DNA of 64,000 nt, from the NCBI RefSeq assembly GCF_024529955.1, contig NZ_AP024854.1, forward strand, positions 1,488,001-1,552,000. The letters are read 5' to 3'. This document shows, piece by piece, positions 35,483 to 46,020 of the stretch (within the stretch, counting starts at the first letter, position 1; every line of letters begins with the position of its first letter). Source of the DNA: Photobacterium toruni. Lineage in GTDB: Bacteria > Pseudomonadota > Gammaproteobacteria > Enterobacterales > Vibrionaceae. Below the pieces are notes generated by a model. That model did not search any database. It had not been told where the DNA came from and worked only from the letters and a program-made list of their open reading frames with translations. The position numbers were made by a program, and so were the translations under genes.

Positions 35483-38113
35483 TTATTTTTGATCAAGTGC
35501 TTTTTGTACTTTTTCAAACAAGTCTTTAGCTAGATTATCCATCGCTGCTAATTTTTCCAGTTGCTCTCTCATCAATTGTTGACGATTAGCATCATATTGA
35601 CGAAGTTTAAGTAAAGGCTCGATCAAACGAGCTGCTACTTGCGGATTGCTGGTGTTTAAAATCGTTAGAATCTCAGTTAAAAATGCATAACCTGAACCAT
35701 CTTTAGCATGAAAATGTACTGGGTTATTAACACTAAAACCAGCCACTAAGCTACGAGTACGGTTAGGATTTTTCAAACTAAATGTCGGATGATTCATAGT
35801 ATGACGCACATTTTCTAATGCGTCTGCCGCAGGGTTGGTACCTTGCAACATAAACCATTTATCCATGACTAAGCCATCATGACTCCACTTATTGCTGAAA
35901 TCAGCCATTTGTTCTGCACGGCAATCTAGTTGAGCATTGTTGGCTGCTGACATTGCTGCCATAGTATCAGTCATGTTGTCAGCCGCTTTATATTGCGCAG
36001 CAACAAGTGCTTCACCTTGCGCAGTATATGCTAAGTACGACAAACATTTATTCCGCAATGCACGTTGAGCCATTGCTGCATGCTCAAGACTATAGTGCGC
36101 TTGAGTTAAGCTGTGATAAATGGCACTAAACTCATCTTCCATTTCAGATGCAAGCAATTGTGTAAATGCCCCCACAACCTGATTAATGGCATCGACATCA
36201 ACCGTTGTATACCAACCTGCAATTTCATTTTCACTTGGCAGTGTTAGCATTTCAGCAATAAACGCAGGATCAAGATTTTCATCCAGTAAGGCACCACGGA
36301 ACGCATCAATAACAGCATCAGGTAAAGTGACAGCGTGTCCTTGTTGTACTTGGGTTACATTTTGACGAATATATTTCGCCAATAGCATTTGTCCTGCATC
36401 CCAACGAGCAAATTCATTTGACGCATGAACCATTAAGAAAATTAACTCATCATCAGTGTAATCATATTCTAAGATCACTGGTGCTGAAAATTCACGCAAC
36501 ATTGAAATCACAGGCTGCTCTGCAATATTATCAAACACAAAGGTTTGCTCGGCTTCTTTTATATCCAGTACATTATGAACAGGTTGACCATTCATTTGTA
36601 AAGCAATCACTTCACCTTTGCTATTGTATAACTCAATATCAAAAGGAATATGCAGCGGCTGTTTTTCAACTTGCTCTGCTGTTGCAGGAGTTTGCTGTTT
36701 AATAGTGACAGCGTAACTCTTAGCGTCTGCGTCATAAGCCGTAGAAACACTAACAACAGGTGTACCTGCTTGACCGTACCAACGACGGAAACGGCTTAAA
36801 TCAATACCAGAAGCATCTTCCATCGCTTGTACAAAATCATCACATGTTGCGGCAGTGCCGTCATGACGATCAAAATACAATTTCATGCCTGCTTGGAAAT
36901 TTGCTTCACCCAATAGAGTATGTAGCATACGGATCACTTCACTGCCCTTTTCATACACTGTTAAGGTGTAGAAATTATTCATCTGAATCACTTTTTCAGG
37001 ACGAATTGGGTGTGACATTGGACCACGATCTTCAGCAAATTGCGGACCACGGACAATACGCACATTCGCAATACGATTAACAGGTCGAGAGCCTAAATCT
37101 GAAGAAAATTCTTGATCACGGAAAACCGTTAAGCCTTCTTTTAAGCTTAATTGGAACCAATCACGACAAGTAACACGATTACCAGTCCAATTGTGGAAAT
37201 ATTCATGACCAATCACCGCTTCAATACCTTGATAATCAGTATCGGTAGCAGTGTTTGGGTTGGCTAATACAAATTTAGAGTTAAAGACATTTAGGCCTTT
37301 ATTCTCCATAGCCCCCATATTGAAGAAATCAACCGCGACAATCATGTAGATATCAAGATCGTATTCAAGGCCAAAACGTTCTTCGTCCCACTTCATTGAG
37401 TTTTTAAGTGATGTCATCGCATAATCAGCGCGATCCAAATTACCCTTATCGACAAAGATTTCTAACGCAACATCACGACCACTCATGGTAGTGAATGTGT
37501 CACGCAAAACATCAAAATCACCGGCAACTAAAGCAAATAAGTATGACGGTTTTGGAAATGGGTCTTGCCATTGAACCCAATGACGACCGTTATCAAGATC
37601 GCCTTCCGCAATACGGTTACCATTACTTAGCATATAAGGGAATGCAACCTTATATGCAATAATTTTAGTTGTGAAACGTGCTAATACATCTGGGCGATCT
37701 AAATAAAACGTAATACGACGGAAGCCTTCTGCTTCACACTGCGTACAGAAACCACCACCAGACTTATATAAACCTTCAAGTAGTGTATTTGCTTCTGGAT
37801 TAATTTCTGTCGTGATCGCTAATTCAAAATCAGCAGGAAGATTTGTTAAGGTCAAATGCCCTGACTGCTGGTGGTAGTCTTGCCAAGCTTGACCATTCAC
37901 CGTCACGCTTATCAATGTTAAATCATCACCATCTAACACTAACTCAGCATTTGCTTGATCGCTAAGTCGTACAACATGACTAATAGCAACAACTGTTGTT
38001 TTGGTATCATGAAGGTCAAATGTCAGATCGATATCCGTAATAGTATAATCAGGCGAGCGATAGTCTGAACGATATTTAGCTGCAGGTTGAGTCACAGTAG
38101 AATGTTCTGTCAT
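35483..38113 (-). CDS. pepN: Aminopeptidase N
   Basis: Cytoplasmic M1 zinc aminopeptidase with broad specificity, the main peptide-trimming enzyme in E. coli. 876 residues (E. coli 870). The substrate motif GAMENKGLN precedes the zinc motif HEYFHNWTGNR (about residue 300), with the third ligand Glu in SLKEGLTVFRDQEF. The start is ATG 38113 (MTEHSTV), with AAAGGAT upstream, not the longer frame to 38155. Divergent from pncB, as in E. coli. A matS-like site lies at 36705. Confidence 0.97.
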   Translation of the reverse strand: MTEHSTVTQPAAKYRSDYRSPDYTITDIDLTFDLHDTKTTVVAISHVVRLSDQANAELVLDGDDLTLISVTVNGQAWQDYHQQSGHLTLTNLPADFELAITTEINPEANTLLEGLYKSGGGFCTQCEAEGFRRITFYLDRPDVLARFTTKIIAYKVAFPYMLSNGNRIAEGDLDNGRHWVQWQDPFPKPSYLFALVAGDFDVLRDTFTTMSGRDVALEIFVDKGNLDRADYAMTSLKNSMKWDEERFGLEYDLDIYMIVAVDFFNMGAMENKGLNVFNSKFVLANPNTATDTDYQGIEAVIGHEYFHNWTGNRVTCRDWFQLSLKEGLTVFRDQEFSSDLGSRPVNRIANVRIVRGPQFAEDRGPMSHPIRPEKVIQMNNFYTLTVYEKGSEVIRMLHTLLGEANFQAGMKLYFDRHDGTAATCDDFVQAMEDASGIDLSRFRRWYGQAGTPVVSVSTAYDADAKSYAVTIKQQTPATAEQVEKQPLHIPFDIELYNSKGEVIALQMNGQPVHNVLDIKEAEQTFVFDNIAEQPVISMLREFSAPVILEYDYTDDELIFLMVHASNEFARWDAGQMLLAKYIRQNVTQVQQGHAVTLPDAVIDAFRGALLDENLDPAFIAEMLTLPSENEIAGWYTTVDVDAINQVVGAFTQLLASEMEDEFSAIYHSLTQAHYSLEHAAMAQRALRNKCLSYLAYTAQGEALVAAQYKAADNMTDTMAAMSAANNAQLDCRAEQMADFSNKWSHDGLVMDKWFMLQGTNPAADALENVRHTMNHPTFSLKNPNRTRSLVAGFSVNNPVHFHAKDGSGYAFLTEILTILNTSNPQVAARLIEPLLKLRQYDANRQQLMREQLEKLAAMDNLAKDLFEKVQKALDQK
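36705..36717. other. matS-like site with one mismatch, inside pepN
   Basis: GTGACAGCGTAAC differs from GTGACRNYGTCAC at one position. Confidence 0.5.
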
Positions 38114-38492
38114 TATTTTTATATCCTTTATGATTTGCTCAAATGCTGCATGCACGAGCTACCAATTAATGTTGATTCTTATACAATAATATTGTGTCAT
38201 CAATAACACTTTTCAAGCTTAAATGAATAGACATGGCTATTATCCGTAACGTAATCGTTTCCGTACTTTCATTGCGATACACGTTAAGATGATTAATGCA
38301 ACAGTCACAATGGGTAAACTTGATATTCCTTGACGAAGTTCACCTCTTAGGTCACAATCTCACACCAGTTAAATAGTTTAGTTATTTATTTACTAAACCT
38401 TATAAACCATGTCCAAGACATTGAATTTAAAGATCCTATAATTATAAAAATAAATTCTTTAAGTTTATTAATTTGAGTATCTATTACCAGGT
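38114..38492. other. Divergent promoter region between pepN and pncB
   Basis: About 380 bp with no ORF. It holds the inverted repeat at 38376 and otherwise no structure I can name. Confidence 0.45.
38376..38398. promoter_or_regulatory. Inverted repeat upstream of pncB, possible operator
   Basis: GTTTAGT-N9-ACTAAAC, perfect 7-bp arms, about 95 bp before pncB. The half-sites resemble E. coli NadR half-sites (TGTTTA/TAAACA) but the spacing differs. Confidence 0.4.
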
Positions 38493-39692
38493 ATGAATAA
38501 TAACAGACACAATAATAGGGTTATCGACTCCCTGCTAGATACTGATGCTTATAAATTGCATATGCAACAAGCAGTTTTTCATCAATACCCAGGCGTTGAA
38601 GCTGTAGCAGAATTTCATTGTCGTAGCGAAGAAGATCTACGCCCATACGCTGCTGAAATTAAAGCACAAATTGATCACATTGCAACCTTATCCTTCACTC
38701 AAGGTGAACTCGATTACCTATCGACTCTAACTTTTTTCCATGCTGATTACCTTGCGTTTTTAAAAAATTTCAAACTTAAGGCTAATGATGTTGAAATTGA
38801 TACTTCAGGTAATCAACTCGCTATTACTATTCGTGGCACATGGCTTGATGTCATTTTATGGGAAGTACCTTTACTTGCCATTATTTGTGAAATCCGCTGC
38901 AAACATCTTTACCCACAAGCAACAGCTGCCATTGCTATTGAACAATTAAAAACTAAGATTGACCGTTTTTATCATGATGCGAAAGACTGTGATTTAAGCC
39001 AATTTGCATTAGTTGATTTTGGTACTCGTCGTCGCTTTTCTAAAGATGTTCATCACCATGTAGTTGATTATTTAAAAGATAACATGCCTGAATTTAAAGG
39101 CACATCGAATTACTACTTAGCTTACACTCGCGGATTGACCCCTGTTGGTACTCAAGCTCATGAGTGGTTCCAAGCTCATCAACAACTTTCAGGTGAATTG
39201 GCTGATTCTCAGCAATTAGCACTTAATCGTTGGTTACAAGAATACCCGCATGATTTAGGTATTGCATTAACAGACTGTATCAATATGGATGCTTTCTTAC
39301 GCGATTTCGATCAGCGTCTTTCAGAGCGTTTTATTGGTTTACGCCATGATAGTGGTGATCCTATTTCTTGGGGTGAAAAAGCGATTGCTCATTACCAAGA
39401 CTTAAATATTGATCCAAAAACAAAATCGTTAGTTTTTTCAGACAGCTTAACACTTGATAAAGCGTTAGTGATTTACAAACATTTTAATGACCATATCAAT
39501 GTTAGCTTCGGTATTGGTACACAACTTACTTGTGATCTACCTGATGTAAAAACATTAAATGTTGTTTTAAAACTAACAGAATGTGAAGGTCGACCTGTCG
39601 CTAAAATCTCTGATGAACCAGGGAAAAGTATTTGCCGTGATGAAAACTATCTTGATCAATTACGTACTGCATTCAAGTTAGTGAACGAATAA
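38493..39692 (+). CDS. pncB: Nicotinate phosphoribosyltransferase
   Basis: NAD salvage enzyme making nicotinate mononucleotide from nicotinate, PRPP and ATP. 399 residues (E. coli 400). Motifs: [20 protein letters not shown], the PRPP-site FGTRRRFS, the phosphohistidine region GTQAHEWF (about 225), and RHDSGDP. A weak AGGT precedes ATG 38493. Divergent from pepN with a shared 380-bp control region and its own strong terminator. Confidence 0.97.
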   Translation: MNNNRHNNRVIDSLLDTDAYKLHMQQAVFHQYPGVEAVAEFHCRSEEDLRPYAAEIKAQIDHIATLSFTQGELDYLSTLTFFHADYLAFLKNFKLKANDVEIDTSGNQLAITIRGTWLDVILWEVPLLAIICEIRCKHLYPQATAAIAIEQLKTKIDRFYHDAKDCDLSQFALVDFGTRRRFSKDVHHHVVDYLKDNMPEFKGTSNYYLAYTRGLTPVGTQAHEWFQAHQQLSGELADSQQLALNRWLQEYPHDLGIALTDCINMDAFLRDFDQRLSERFIGLRHDSGDPISWGEKAIAHYQDLNIDPKTKSLVFSDSLTLDKALVIYKHFNDHINVSFGIGTQLTCDLPDVKTLNVVLKLTECEGRPVAKISDEPGKSICRDENYLDQLRTAFKLVNE

Positions 39693-39719
39693 TGACAGTA
39701 ACAGCACTATAAATTAAAT

Positions 39720-39750
39720 AAAAAAGCGAACAGTTCTTGTTCGCTTTTTT
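39720..39750 (+). terminator. Rho-independent terminator of pncB
   Basis: AAAAAAGCGAAC / GTTCGCTTTTTT stem with 7-nt loop. Confidence 0.93.
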
Positions 39751-39849
39751 GTTTTTTAATTTTTCCCGTCATTATCTTTTTCTTCTTCATTATCATAATA
39801 ATCGTGATCGTTCACTGTTTCTGTTTCTGTTTCGCTCTATTTTATATAT

Positions 39850-40515
39850 TTATTCTCTGTTTAATATAGCTTCCATACCAAAATGTTTATTCGTTAACGT
39901 TAACGTATCATGCCCATTTAATACAAAATGATTATCTTGTTGCCCTTCTTCATACAACAATACAATTTGATCATCTTCCAAATAATATACGCCACGGTGC
40001 TCTTTTGTTTTACCCGCTTGATTGGATATCTCTGCCGAAAATAAAAAATCAGGCCGTAATGATAATGCAAATTCTGAAATATTATCCGCAACGTCCTGCC
40101 CTGAAATATTTGTTGTTCGCCAGTTACCCGCTAAATGCTCAGGTGCTAACTTTGTAAATTGAGCACCATCAAGAACGAAACGATTATAGTTAAGTAAATA
40201 GGTATGCATTTGGTCATCGTTACCGGATGAAATAAAAGTAATATGCGTTTCATCAATATCATAATTACCTGTCCACTGTTCAACCTTTCCATCAATCCGC
40301 AATAAGCGCATTGAGAATTGATAATCAGATTTAAACATCACATGCATTGCACGATAACTCTCACCTTCGCTCTCAACCCCTTTTTGTTGATTACTAAACC
40401 AGTACCAATTGCCTAATAAAAAGGGATAATCAAATTCAGTAATATCATCAGCAACAGTATTACAGCTAAAAAAACTTAAGATAACTATCCAAAAAAAATA
40501 AAATGTCTTCATCAT
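39850..40515 (-). CDS. Exported protein with two lipocalin-like repeats, unknown function
   Basis: A 221-residue protein with a signal peptide (MMKTFYFFWIVILSFFSCNT, cleaved after VA or at a weak lipobox around the cysteine). The mature part has two similar halves: LLGNWYWFSNQ...YQFSMRLL...GNYDIDETHITF...FVLDGAQFTKL, and LAGNWRTTN...FLFSAEIS...GVYYLEDDQIVLL...FVLNGHDTLTL. Each looks like a small beta-barrel of the lipocalin-like kind. ATG 40515 has GAGGGG 8 nt upstream. I do not recognise the family. Confidence 0.72.
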   Translation of the reverse strand: MMKTFYFFWIVILSFFSCNTVADDITEFDYPFLLGNWYWFSNQQKGVESEGESYRAMHVMFKSDYQFSMRLLRIDGKVEQWTGNYDIDETHITFISSGNDDQMHTYLLNYNRFVLDGAQFTKLAPEHLAGNWRTTNISGQDVADNISEFALSLRPDFLFSAEISNQAGKTKEHRGVYYLEDDQIVLLYEEGQQDNHFVLNGHDTLTLTNKHFGMEAILNRE

Positions 40516-40690
40516 ACGCAATTCCCCTCGCTTAACATTTCGTTCTTATTGGCCTCTTCTAATCAAAGGCCTCATACTTAAAGCTAGTTGGGAAACCTAT
40601 TTTTCGATGAAAAATATGCGTGATATCACACTTTGTAATTTAATCTATCTCAATAATAAGACATTAACAGTGTAGATAAAAATTAGAGAT

Positions 40691-40717
40691 AAAAAAAGCG
40701 CTCCGAAGAGCGCTTTA
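40691..40717 (-). terminator. Rho-independent terminator of prc
   Basis: AAAGCGCTC / GAGCGCTTT stem, T-run on the minus strand. Confidence 0.88.
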
Positions 40718-40762
40718 AATAATAGAGACATCAACAAAATAATGTCTTTCCGTTAATCATTA

Positions 40763-42766
40763 TTACGATTGTTTTTGATTACTAAAATCAGCCGTCATCG
40801 CAACAGCTTCATCAAGATAAACATCTGGAGCCTCATAATCTTTTGGCACCGCATCCAAATCAGCAAAAGGTTTTTTACCTAATACTTTTTGACGTTTATT
40901 TAAGCGGGCTAAACGATCTGAATCTTCTTTATCTTGTTCAGCGATACGTGTCTTTTCATTCAATGAAATCGTATTGATATCTTTTTCCTTTTTATAGATC
41001 AAAATATCTTCATTGATAAAACCAAACTCCATATTATTTTTAATACGAGCCTGGTGCTCTGCTGTTAGTATCGGTATCAGCGTACTGTAATTATGTAACT
41101 TTTTATAACCTGCAGGCTTTATACTATCCCAAGGTAATGCGTTATCTTCAACACTCTCTCCCGTTTCAGCAGGATCAATAGCTGAAGGGAAAGAAATATC
41201 AGGTACAACACCTAGATTCTGAGTACTTCCACCATTAATACGGTAGAATTTTTGAATAGTATATTGAACATGACCTAACGGTTTATCAAATAAATCATAA
41301 AGATGATTCAATGACCGGTGTTGCTGCACCGTACCTTTACCAAAAGATTGTTCACCTAAAACAATAGCACGTCCGTAATCTTGCATCGCAGCAGCAAAAA
41401 TTTCTGATGCTGAGGCACTATAGCGATTAATTAAGACCGTTAATGGACCATCAAATGAGACTTGATCATCTGAATCACTATTAACTTTAATTCGACCATA
41501 GCTGTCTCGAACTTGCACGACAGGTCCACTTGAGATAAAGAGTCCTGTTAATGCAGTCGCTTCAGTTAGAGCACCACCACCGTTATTACGTAAGTCGATC
41601 ACAACACCATCAACTTTCTGATCATTTAATTTAATCAGTTCTTTTTTGGTGTCTTCTGATAGTCCCACATAAAAGCTTGGAATTTCAAGCACACCTATTT
41701 TTTTACCATCGATAGTTTTCACTTCCGACTTCGCTGCACGATCTTCAAGACGAATCTTGTCACGCACAATAGTTACGGTGTAACTCTTTGCATTATTGCC
41801 TTCAGGTAGTATATCCAGAATAACCTTACTGCCTTTCGGCCCTTTGATTAACTGCACAACATCGTCAAGACGCCAACCAATTACATCAACAATTTTCTTG
41901 CCTTCTTGGCCTACGCCAATAATGCGATCACCTGCTGTAATTTTTTTCGAGCTTGCCGCGGGTCCACCAGCAACTAAAGAACGAATTTTGGTATAGTCAT
42001 CTTCAACCTGTAATACTGCGCCAATTCCTTCTAATGACAGATTCATTTCTGCCTGAAATTGTTCAGCATTACGTGGCGATAAGTAACTTGTATGTGGATC
42101 GACCTCACGTGAAAAAGCATTCATATATAACTGAAATACATCTTCACTGTGTGTTTGTGTTAGACGTTTAATGGCATTGTTATAGCGTTTAGTTAACGTC
42201 TTTTGAATTTCAGGCCACTTTTTTCCTGCAAGCTTAAGATTTAGCGCATCGTATTTAACACGTTGTCGCCAAATCTCATTCAGTTCAGTATCGTTTTTAG
42301 GCCATTCAAGCTCTGAACGATCAATAACAAAATCATCTTTATCGTCAAATTTTATTTCAGTATCAAGTTGCGTAAGTGCAAATTGATACCGTTCAAAACG
42401 ACGCTGAAGCACTTTATTAAAAATATCAAACGCAGCGGATGTATTCCCTGATTTAAGCTGATCATCTAACTGGTTTTTCCATTTACCAAACTGTTCGACA
42501 TCTGTAGCATTAAGAAAGCTTTTATTATAATCAAGCATTTCAATATAACGATTGAATACTTGTCCAGAGAACTGATCATCAAGTGTAAAATGCTTATAGT
42601 GGGAACGCATATAACGCGAAGCCACCCTTGTGCTCGCCGTTGCATGCTGTTTTTCAGGAGCAAGATGCGGCACATCACTTGATGCATATTTAGCCTCAGC
42701 GGCTTGAACCGAAGCTGCTAGCATCATGCCAGCAGCTATCAGTGAGAAACGGAATCGACAATTCAT
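40763..42766 (-). CDS. prc: Tail-specific periplasmic protease Prc (Tsp)
   Basis: Periplasmic S41 protease that degrades ssrA-tagged proteins and processes PBP3 and MepS in E. coli. 667 residues (E. coli 682). A signal peptide (about 1-22, ASVQAAEA) is followed by an N-terminal helical domain, a PDZ domain (LEGIGAVLQVEDDYTKI...GDRIIGVG), the protease core VIDLRNNGGGALTEA, and the catalytic serine and lysine in SASASEIFAAAMQDYGRA and GEQSFGKG. It follows proQ by 18 bp, as in E. coli. A matS-like site lies at 41772. Confidence 0.96.
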   Translation of the reverse strand: MNCRFRFSLIAAGMMLAASVQAAEAKYASSDVPHLAPEKQHATASTRVASRYMRSHYKHFTLDDQFSGQVFNRYIEMLDYNKSFLNATDVEQFGKWKNQLDDQLKSGNTSAAFDIFNKVLQRRFERYQFALTQLDTEIKFDDKDDFVIDRSELEWPKNDTELNEIWRQRVKYDALNLKLAGKKWPEIQKTLTKRYNNAIKRLTQTHSEDVFQLYMNAFSREVDPHTSYLSPRNAEQFQAEMNLSLEGIGAVLQVEDDYTKIRSLVAGGPAASSKKITAGDRIIGVGQEGKKIVDVIGWRLDDVVQLIKGPKGSKVILDILPEGNNAKSYTVTIVRDKIRLEDRAAKSEVKTIDGKKIGVLEIPSFYVGLSEDTKKELIKLNDQKVDGVVIDLRNNGGGALTEATALTGLFISSGPVVQVRDSYGRIKVNSDSDDQVSFDGPLTVLINRYSASASEIFAAAMQDYGRAIVLGEQSFGKGTVQQHRSLNHLYDLFDKPLGHVQYTIQKFYRINGGSTQNLGVVPDISFPSAIDPAETGESVEDNALPWDSIKPAGYKKLHNYSTLIPILTAEHQARIKNNMEFGFINEDILIYKKEKDINTISLNEKTRIAEQDKEDSDRLARLNKRQKVLGKKPFADLDAVPKDYEAPDVYLDEAVAMTADFSNQKQS
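41772..41784. other. matS-like palindrome, inside prc
   Basis: GTTACGGTGTAAC keeps the matS layout with T/A at positions 3 and 11. Confidence 0.5.
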
Positions 42767-42784
42767 GTGTCGCGCATTCTCCCT

Positions 42785-43417
42785 TTATGAACGCAAGTGC
42801 TCCGCTTTAACAGCCATTACTAGACCATTATTTAAACGAACTCGCACGTCGTCCTTGTTAATTTCAACAATAGTCGCAGGCATGTTACCTGAACCCATGT
42901 TCACTTGAACATTCTTGCCTACGATTACTTCATCAGCATTAAGCGCACGTGTTGTCTCTACAGGCTTCTTCTTAATAGTAGCTGTTTTTGGCTTAGTGTT
43001 ACTAGATTTAGCTGTTTTTGCACGTGTTTTTTTAGCTTCGCCTTCTTTAGCCGCTTTTGCAATTGCTTGCTCTTTACGACGAGTGCGTACTTTAGCCTTG
43101 CTTTCTTCTAAAGCTTTAAGCGCATGATCAACGTGCTCTTGCTCTAGAACATCACAATCATTACCATCTAGATCAACACGGTTCACACCCGCTTTAACAC
43201 CGTGAAGGTAACGCCAAGAAGATGTGTATTGACGTAAAGCTGTACGTAGTTGAGTCTTGCTTACTTTTGGATCTTCGTTTAGACGCTCTGCAAGATCTTG
43301 GAAGATACCAATTTTAAGTGGCTTAGCTTCACCTTCAACAGTGAAACATTTTGGGAAACGCTCAGCGATGTATGCAATAACTTCTTTACTGTTCGTTAAC
43401 TTTTCAGAGTTTTCCAT
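42785..43417 (-). CDS. proQ: RNA chaperone ProQ
   Basis: FinO-domain RNA-binding protein that stabilises many small RNAs and mRNAs. 210 residues. The N-terminal FinO domain (about 5-120) shows [31 protein letters not shown] and [10 protein letters not shown] Lys/Ala-rich linker (about 115-160) and a C-terminal Tudor-like domain ([20 protein letters not shown]...[11 protein letters not shown]) follow. ATG 43417 has AGGAAAC upstream. It is followed by prc with an 18-bp gap. Confidence 0.96.
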   Translation of the reverse strand: MENSEKLTNSKEVIAYIAERFPKCFTVEGEAKPLKIGIFQDLAERLNEDPKVSKTQLRTALRQYTSSWRYLHGVKAGVNRVDLDGNDCDVLEQEHVDHALKALEESKAKVRTRRKEQAIAKAAKEGEAKKTRAKTAKSSNTKPKTATIKKKPVETTRALNADEVIVGKNVQVNMGSGNMPATIVEINKDDVRVRLNNGLVMAVKAEHLRS

Positions 43418-43526
43418 GGAGTTTCCTGACATAAACGAGGATTGCTCGTTATTTGTGCTTTGTTCAAAAAGAAATAGTGCTGCTATTATAATTACCTAAC
43501 GCGGAAAAACCACCGAAAGCATGAAA

Positions 43527-43985
43527 TTAGAGTACTTTTTGTAGTGCTTCGACAAAAGAAACTAGACCTTGTTCATCATTTTGGTCAAATCTTGACAAAT
43601 TTGGGCTATCAATATCCAGTACACCAATTAATTTTCCCTTCACTGTAAGCGGAATAACGATTTCTGAATTACTTGTAGCGTCACAAGCGATATGCCCAGG
43701 GAAAGTATGTACATCAGCAATACGTTGCACTTTATTTTCAGAAATTGCTGTGCCACATACGCCGCGTCCAACCGGAATGCGCACACAAGCAGGGTTTCCT
43801 TGAAATGGACCTAAGACTAATTGCCCTTGTTTCAATAAATAAAACCCAACCCAATTAATTTGTTCTAACTCCATATTTAATAACGCACTAATATTAGACA
43901 TATTAGCGATAAGATCCGTTTCACCCTCAATAAGAGCCAATGCTTGTTGTGTTAGACGATGATAAAAAGCGGGTGTATTTTCCAT
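43527..43985 (-). CDS. msrC: Free methionine-(R)-sulfoxide reductase MsrC
   Basis: GAF-domain enzyme that reduces free Met-R-sulfoxide using thioredoxin. 152 residues. The three catalytic/resolving cysteines are C67 (NPACVRI), C77 (GRGVCGTA) and C101 (HIACDATSNSE), with the surrounding blocks INWVGFYLL and VLDIDSP typical of the family. Divergent from the ABC transporter gene; msrC-letAB-proQ grouping is as in E. coli (yebR-yebS-yebT). Confidence 0.93.
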   Translation of the reverse strand: MENTPAFYHRLTQQALALIEGETDLIANMSNISALLNMELEQINWVGFYLLKQGQLVLGPFQGNPACVRIPVGRGVCGTAISENKVQRIADVHTFPGHIACDATSNSEIVIPLTVKGKLIGVLDIDSPNLSRFDQNDEQGLVSFVEALQKVL

Positions 43986-44050
43986 AGCTTACTCCGTATA
44001 TAGCCGTTAGAATAGCAAGAATACTACTGATAATAGGAATTATTCTCACA

Positions 44051-45904
44051 GTGAAAGATAAGAACCATCTTATGATTAATTGGTCTTGGTTACTACAACA
44101 AGCAAAATTACATAAACCAAGATTAATTGTTGCAAACATTATTGCTGTTATCGCAACCTTGATCAGTGTACCCATTCCACTTTTGATGCCACTAATGGTT
44201 GATGAAGTTTTGCTGCATAAATCAGGTGAAGGCATTACTTATCTTAACGCCCTTCTACCTTCGGTTTGGCACAATGCAACAGGCTACATTATTTTAGTGC
44301 TTGTTCTCGTTGTATTAATGCGCACCTTTAGCCAAGCGCTGAATATACTTCAAAGTCGACAATTTACATTAGTATCAAAAGATATAACCTATAACTTACG
44401 TCAACACTTACTCGACAAACTTGGTCGTATAAGTATGCGACAGTATGAGGAACGAGGCAGTGGCGGAATCAGTTCTCACCTTATTACTGATGTTGAGACC
44501 ATCGATAAATTCGTCGGAGATACATTAAGTCGCTTTATTATTGGATTATTAACCATTATAGGTACGGCTGCCGTTCTATTGTGGCTAGATTGGAAACTTG
44601 GGCTTTTTATTCTGATCATCAATCCTATTGTTGTCTATGCCTCTAAACTAATGGGCAGCCGTGTTAAGAATCTAAAAAGCAAAGAGAATAAATCTTATGA
44701 AGTATTTCAACATCGCTTAATTGAAGTATTAGATGGTTTATATCAATTGCGAGCTTCTAACCGCGAACGTGATTTTTTAGACCAATTAAAAGGTAATGCC
44801 AGTGATATTCGCCATAGTGCAGATAAATACGCATGGCAATCAGAAGCTGCTGGCCGTATTTCCTTTTTATTGTTTTTAATTGGATTTGAAATATTTCGTG
44901 CCGCGGCCATGTTAATGGTGCTATTTAGTAATTTAACTATCGGTGAAATGCTAGCTGTCTTTAGTTACTTATGGTTTATGTTAGGTCCTATTCAAGAATT
45001 GCTCGGCATTCAATTTGCTTGGTATGGCGCATCAGCAGCAATGCAGCGTCTAAATAGCCTATTATCACTTGAAGAAGAAACTCGTCCACCAGCAACGGCT
45101 TATCCTTTTAATGATGATCAAACGATTGCGATTAAAATTCGTAATTTACATTTTTCTTATGACAATGATAAAGAGGTACTTTGCGGCTTAAACCTCGATA
45201 TTCCTGCCGGTAAACGGGTGGCTCTCGTTGGTGCTTCTGGTGGTGGTAAATCGACTTTAATTCAATTGCTCTTAGGTATTTATCAAAAAAGTAGCGGTGA
45301 TATTTTAATCAACGATCACCCTATTGAAACCGTTAGTTATGAAGCATTACGTGAGAAAATGGCGGTCGTATTACAGCAACCTGTGTTATTTAATGAAACG
45401 TTACGTCATAACTTAACGCTTGGTGCATCCTTTAGTGATGATGAGTTATGGCAAGCACTAGATATCGCTCAACTTGCTGATGTGACTGAACGCCTCACTC
45501 ACGGTTTGAATACTGAAATTGGCCGTCAAGGTATTCGCTTATCAGGTGGACAGCGCCAACGATTAGCGATTGCGCGCATGGTGCTCACTAATCCTGAATT
45601 TGTTATTTTAGATGAAGCAACATCAGCATTAGATACCTCAACAGAAGCAGCATTACATACCGCACTTAATGTTTTTTTAAAAAACAAAACTACCTTGATT
45701 GTTGCTCACCGCTTATCTGCCGTAAAACAAGCTGATATTATTTATGTACTTGAAGATGGTTTAGTTAGCCAGTCAGGAACACATTTAGAGTTAGTCAATA
45801 CACAAGGGCTTTACCAAACACTTTATGGGCCAATTCAGTCAGCTGAAATTTCGCCGCACCATGTTGATCCTCACGAAGCAGTAGCCAGCGTCAACGCAAA
45901 ATAA
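44051..45904 (+). CDS. ABC exporter, fused permease-ATPase (MsbA/MdlB-like)
   Basis: Half-transporter of 617 residues: six helices in an ABC-type-1 membrane domain (about 20-310), then an ATPase domain with Walker A GASGGGKST (about 394-402), signature LSGGQRQRLAIAR and Walker B FVILDEATSALD. It would act as a dimer exporting a lipid, peptide or drug; substrate unknown. Start is GTG 44051 (AGGAA 10 nt upstream) or possibly ATG 44072 (MINWSWLLQQ). It precedes letA by 116 bp but need not share its operon. Confidence 0.9.
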   Translation: MKDKNHLMINWSWLLQQAKLHKPRLIVANIIAVIATLISVPIPLLMPLMVDEVLLHKSGEGITYLNALLPSVWHNATGYIILVLVLVVLMRTFSQALNILQSRQFTLVSKDITYNLRQHLLDKLGRISMRQYEERGSGGISSHLITDVETIDKFVGDTLSRFIIGLLTIIGTAAVLLWLDWKLGLFILIINPIVVYASKLMGSRVKNLKSKENKSYEVFQHRLIEVLDGLYQLRASNRERDFLDQLKGNASDIRHSADKYAWQSEAAGRISFLLFLIGFEIFRAAAMLMVLFSNLTIGEMLAVFSYLWFMLGPIQELLGIQFAWYGASAAMQRLNSLLSLEEETRPPATAYPFNDDQTIAIKIRNLHFSYDNDKEVLCGLNLDIPAGKRVALVGASGGGKSTLIQLLLGIYQKSSGDILINDHPIETVSYEALREKMAVVLQQPVLFNETLRHNLTLGASFSDDELWQALDIAQLADVTERLTHGLNTEIGRQGIRLSGGQRQRLAIARMVLTNPEFVILDEATSALDTSTEAALHTALNVFLKNKTTLIVAHRLSAVKQADIIYVLEDGLVSQSGTHLELVNTQGLYQTLYGPIQSAEISPHHVDPHEAVASVNAK

Positions 45905-45912
45905 TATAGTGT

Positions 45913-45934
45913 GCATCAATCGGCGCTCATTGAT
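45913..45934 (+). terminator. Weak hairpin after the ABC exporter
   Basis: CATCAAT / ATTGATG stem with 8-nt loop and a T-rich but interrupted tail. Confidence 0.4.
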
Positions 45935-46020
45935 GATATTTATTGTTTTTATTAACAATAAGTCACTCACCATTCAATGGGCGCTTTTGTACACATTATA
46001 ATTAAAGGAAAAAACGCACC

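Noticed and set aside
36309..36321. GTGACAGCGTGTC as a further matS site
   Set aside because: Two of the conserved positions in the right half differ.
38376..38398. NadR box before pncB
   Set aside because: The half-sites are similar but the spacer is longer than N6, so it is listed only as an unassigned inverted repeat.
40619..40632. GTGATATCAC palindrome, at first sight a CRP site
   Set aside because: The half-sites are too close together for the CRP spacing TGTGA-N6-TCACA.
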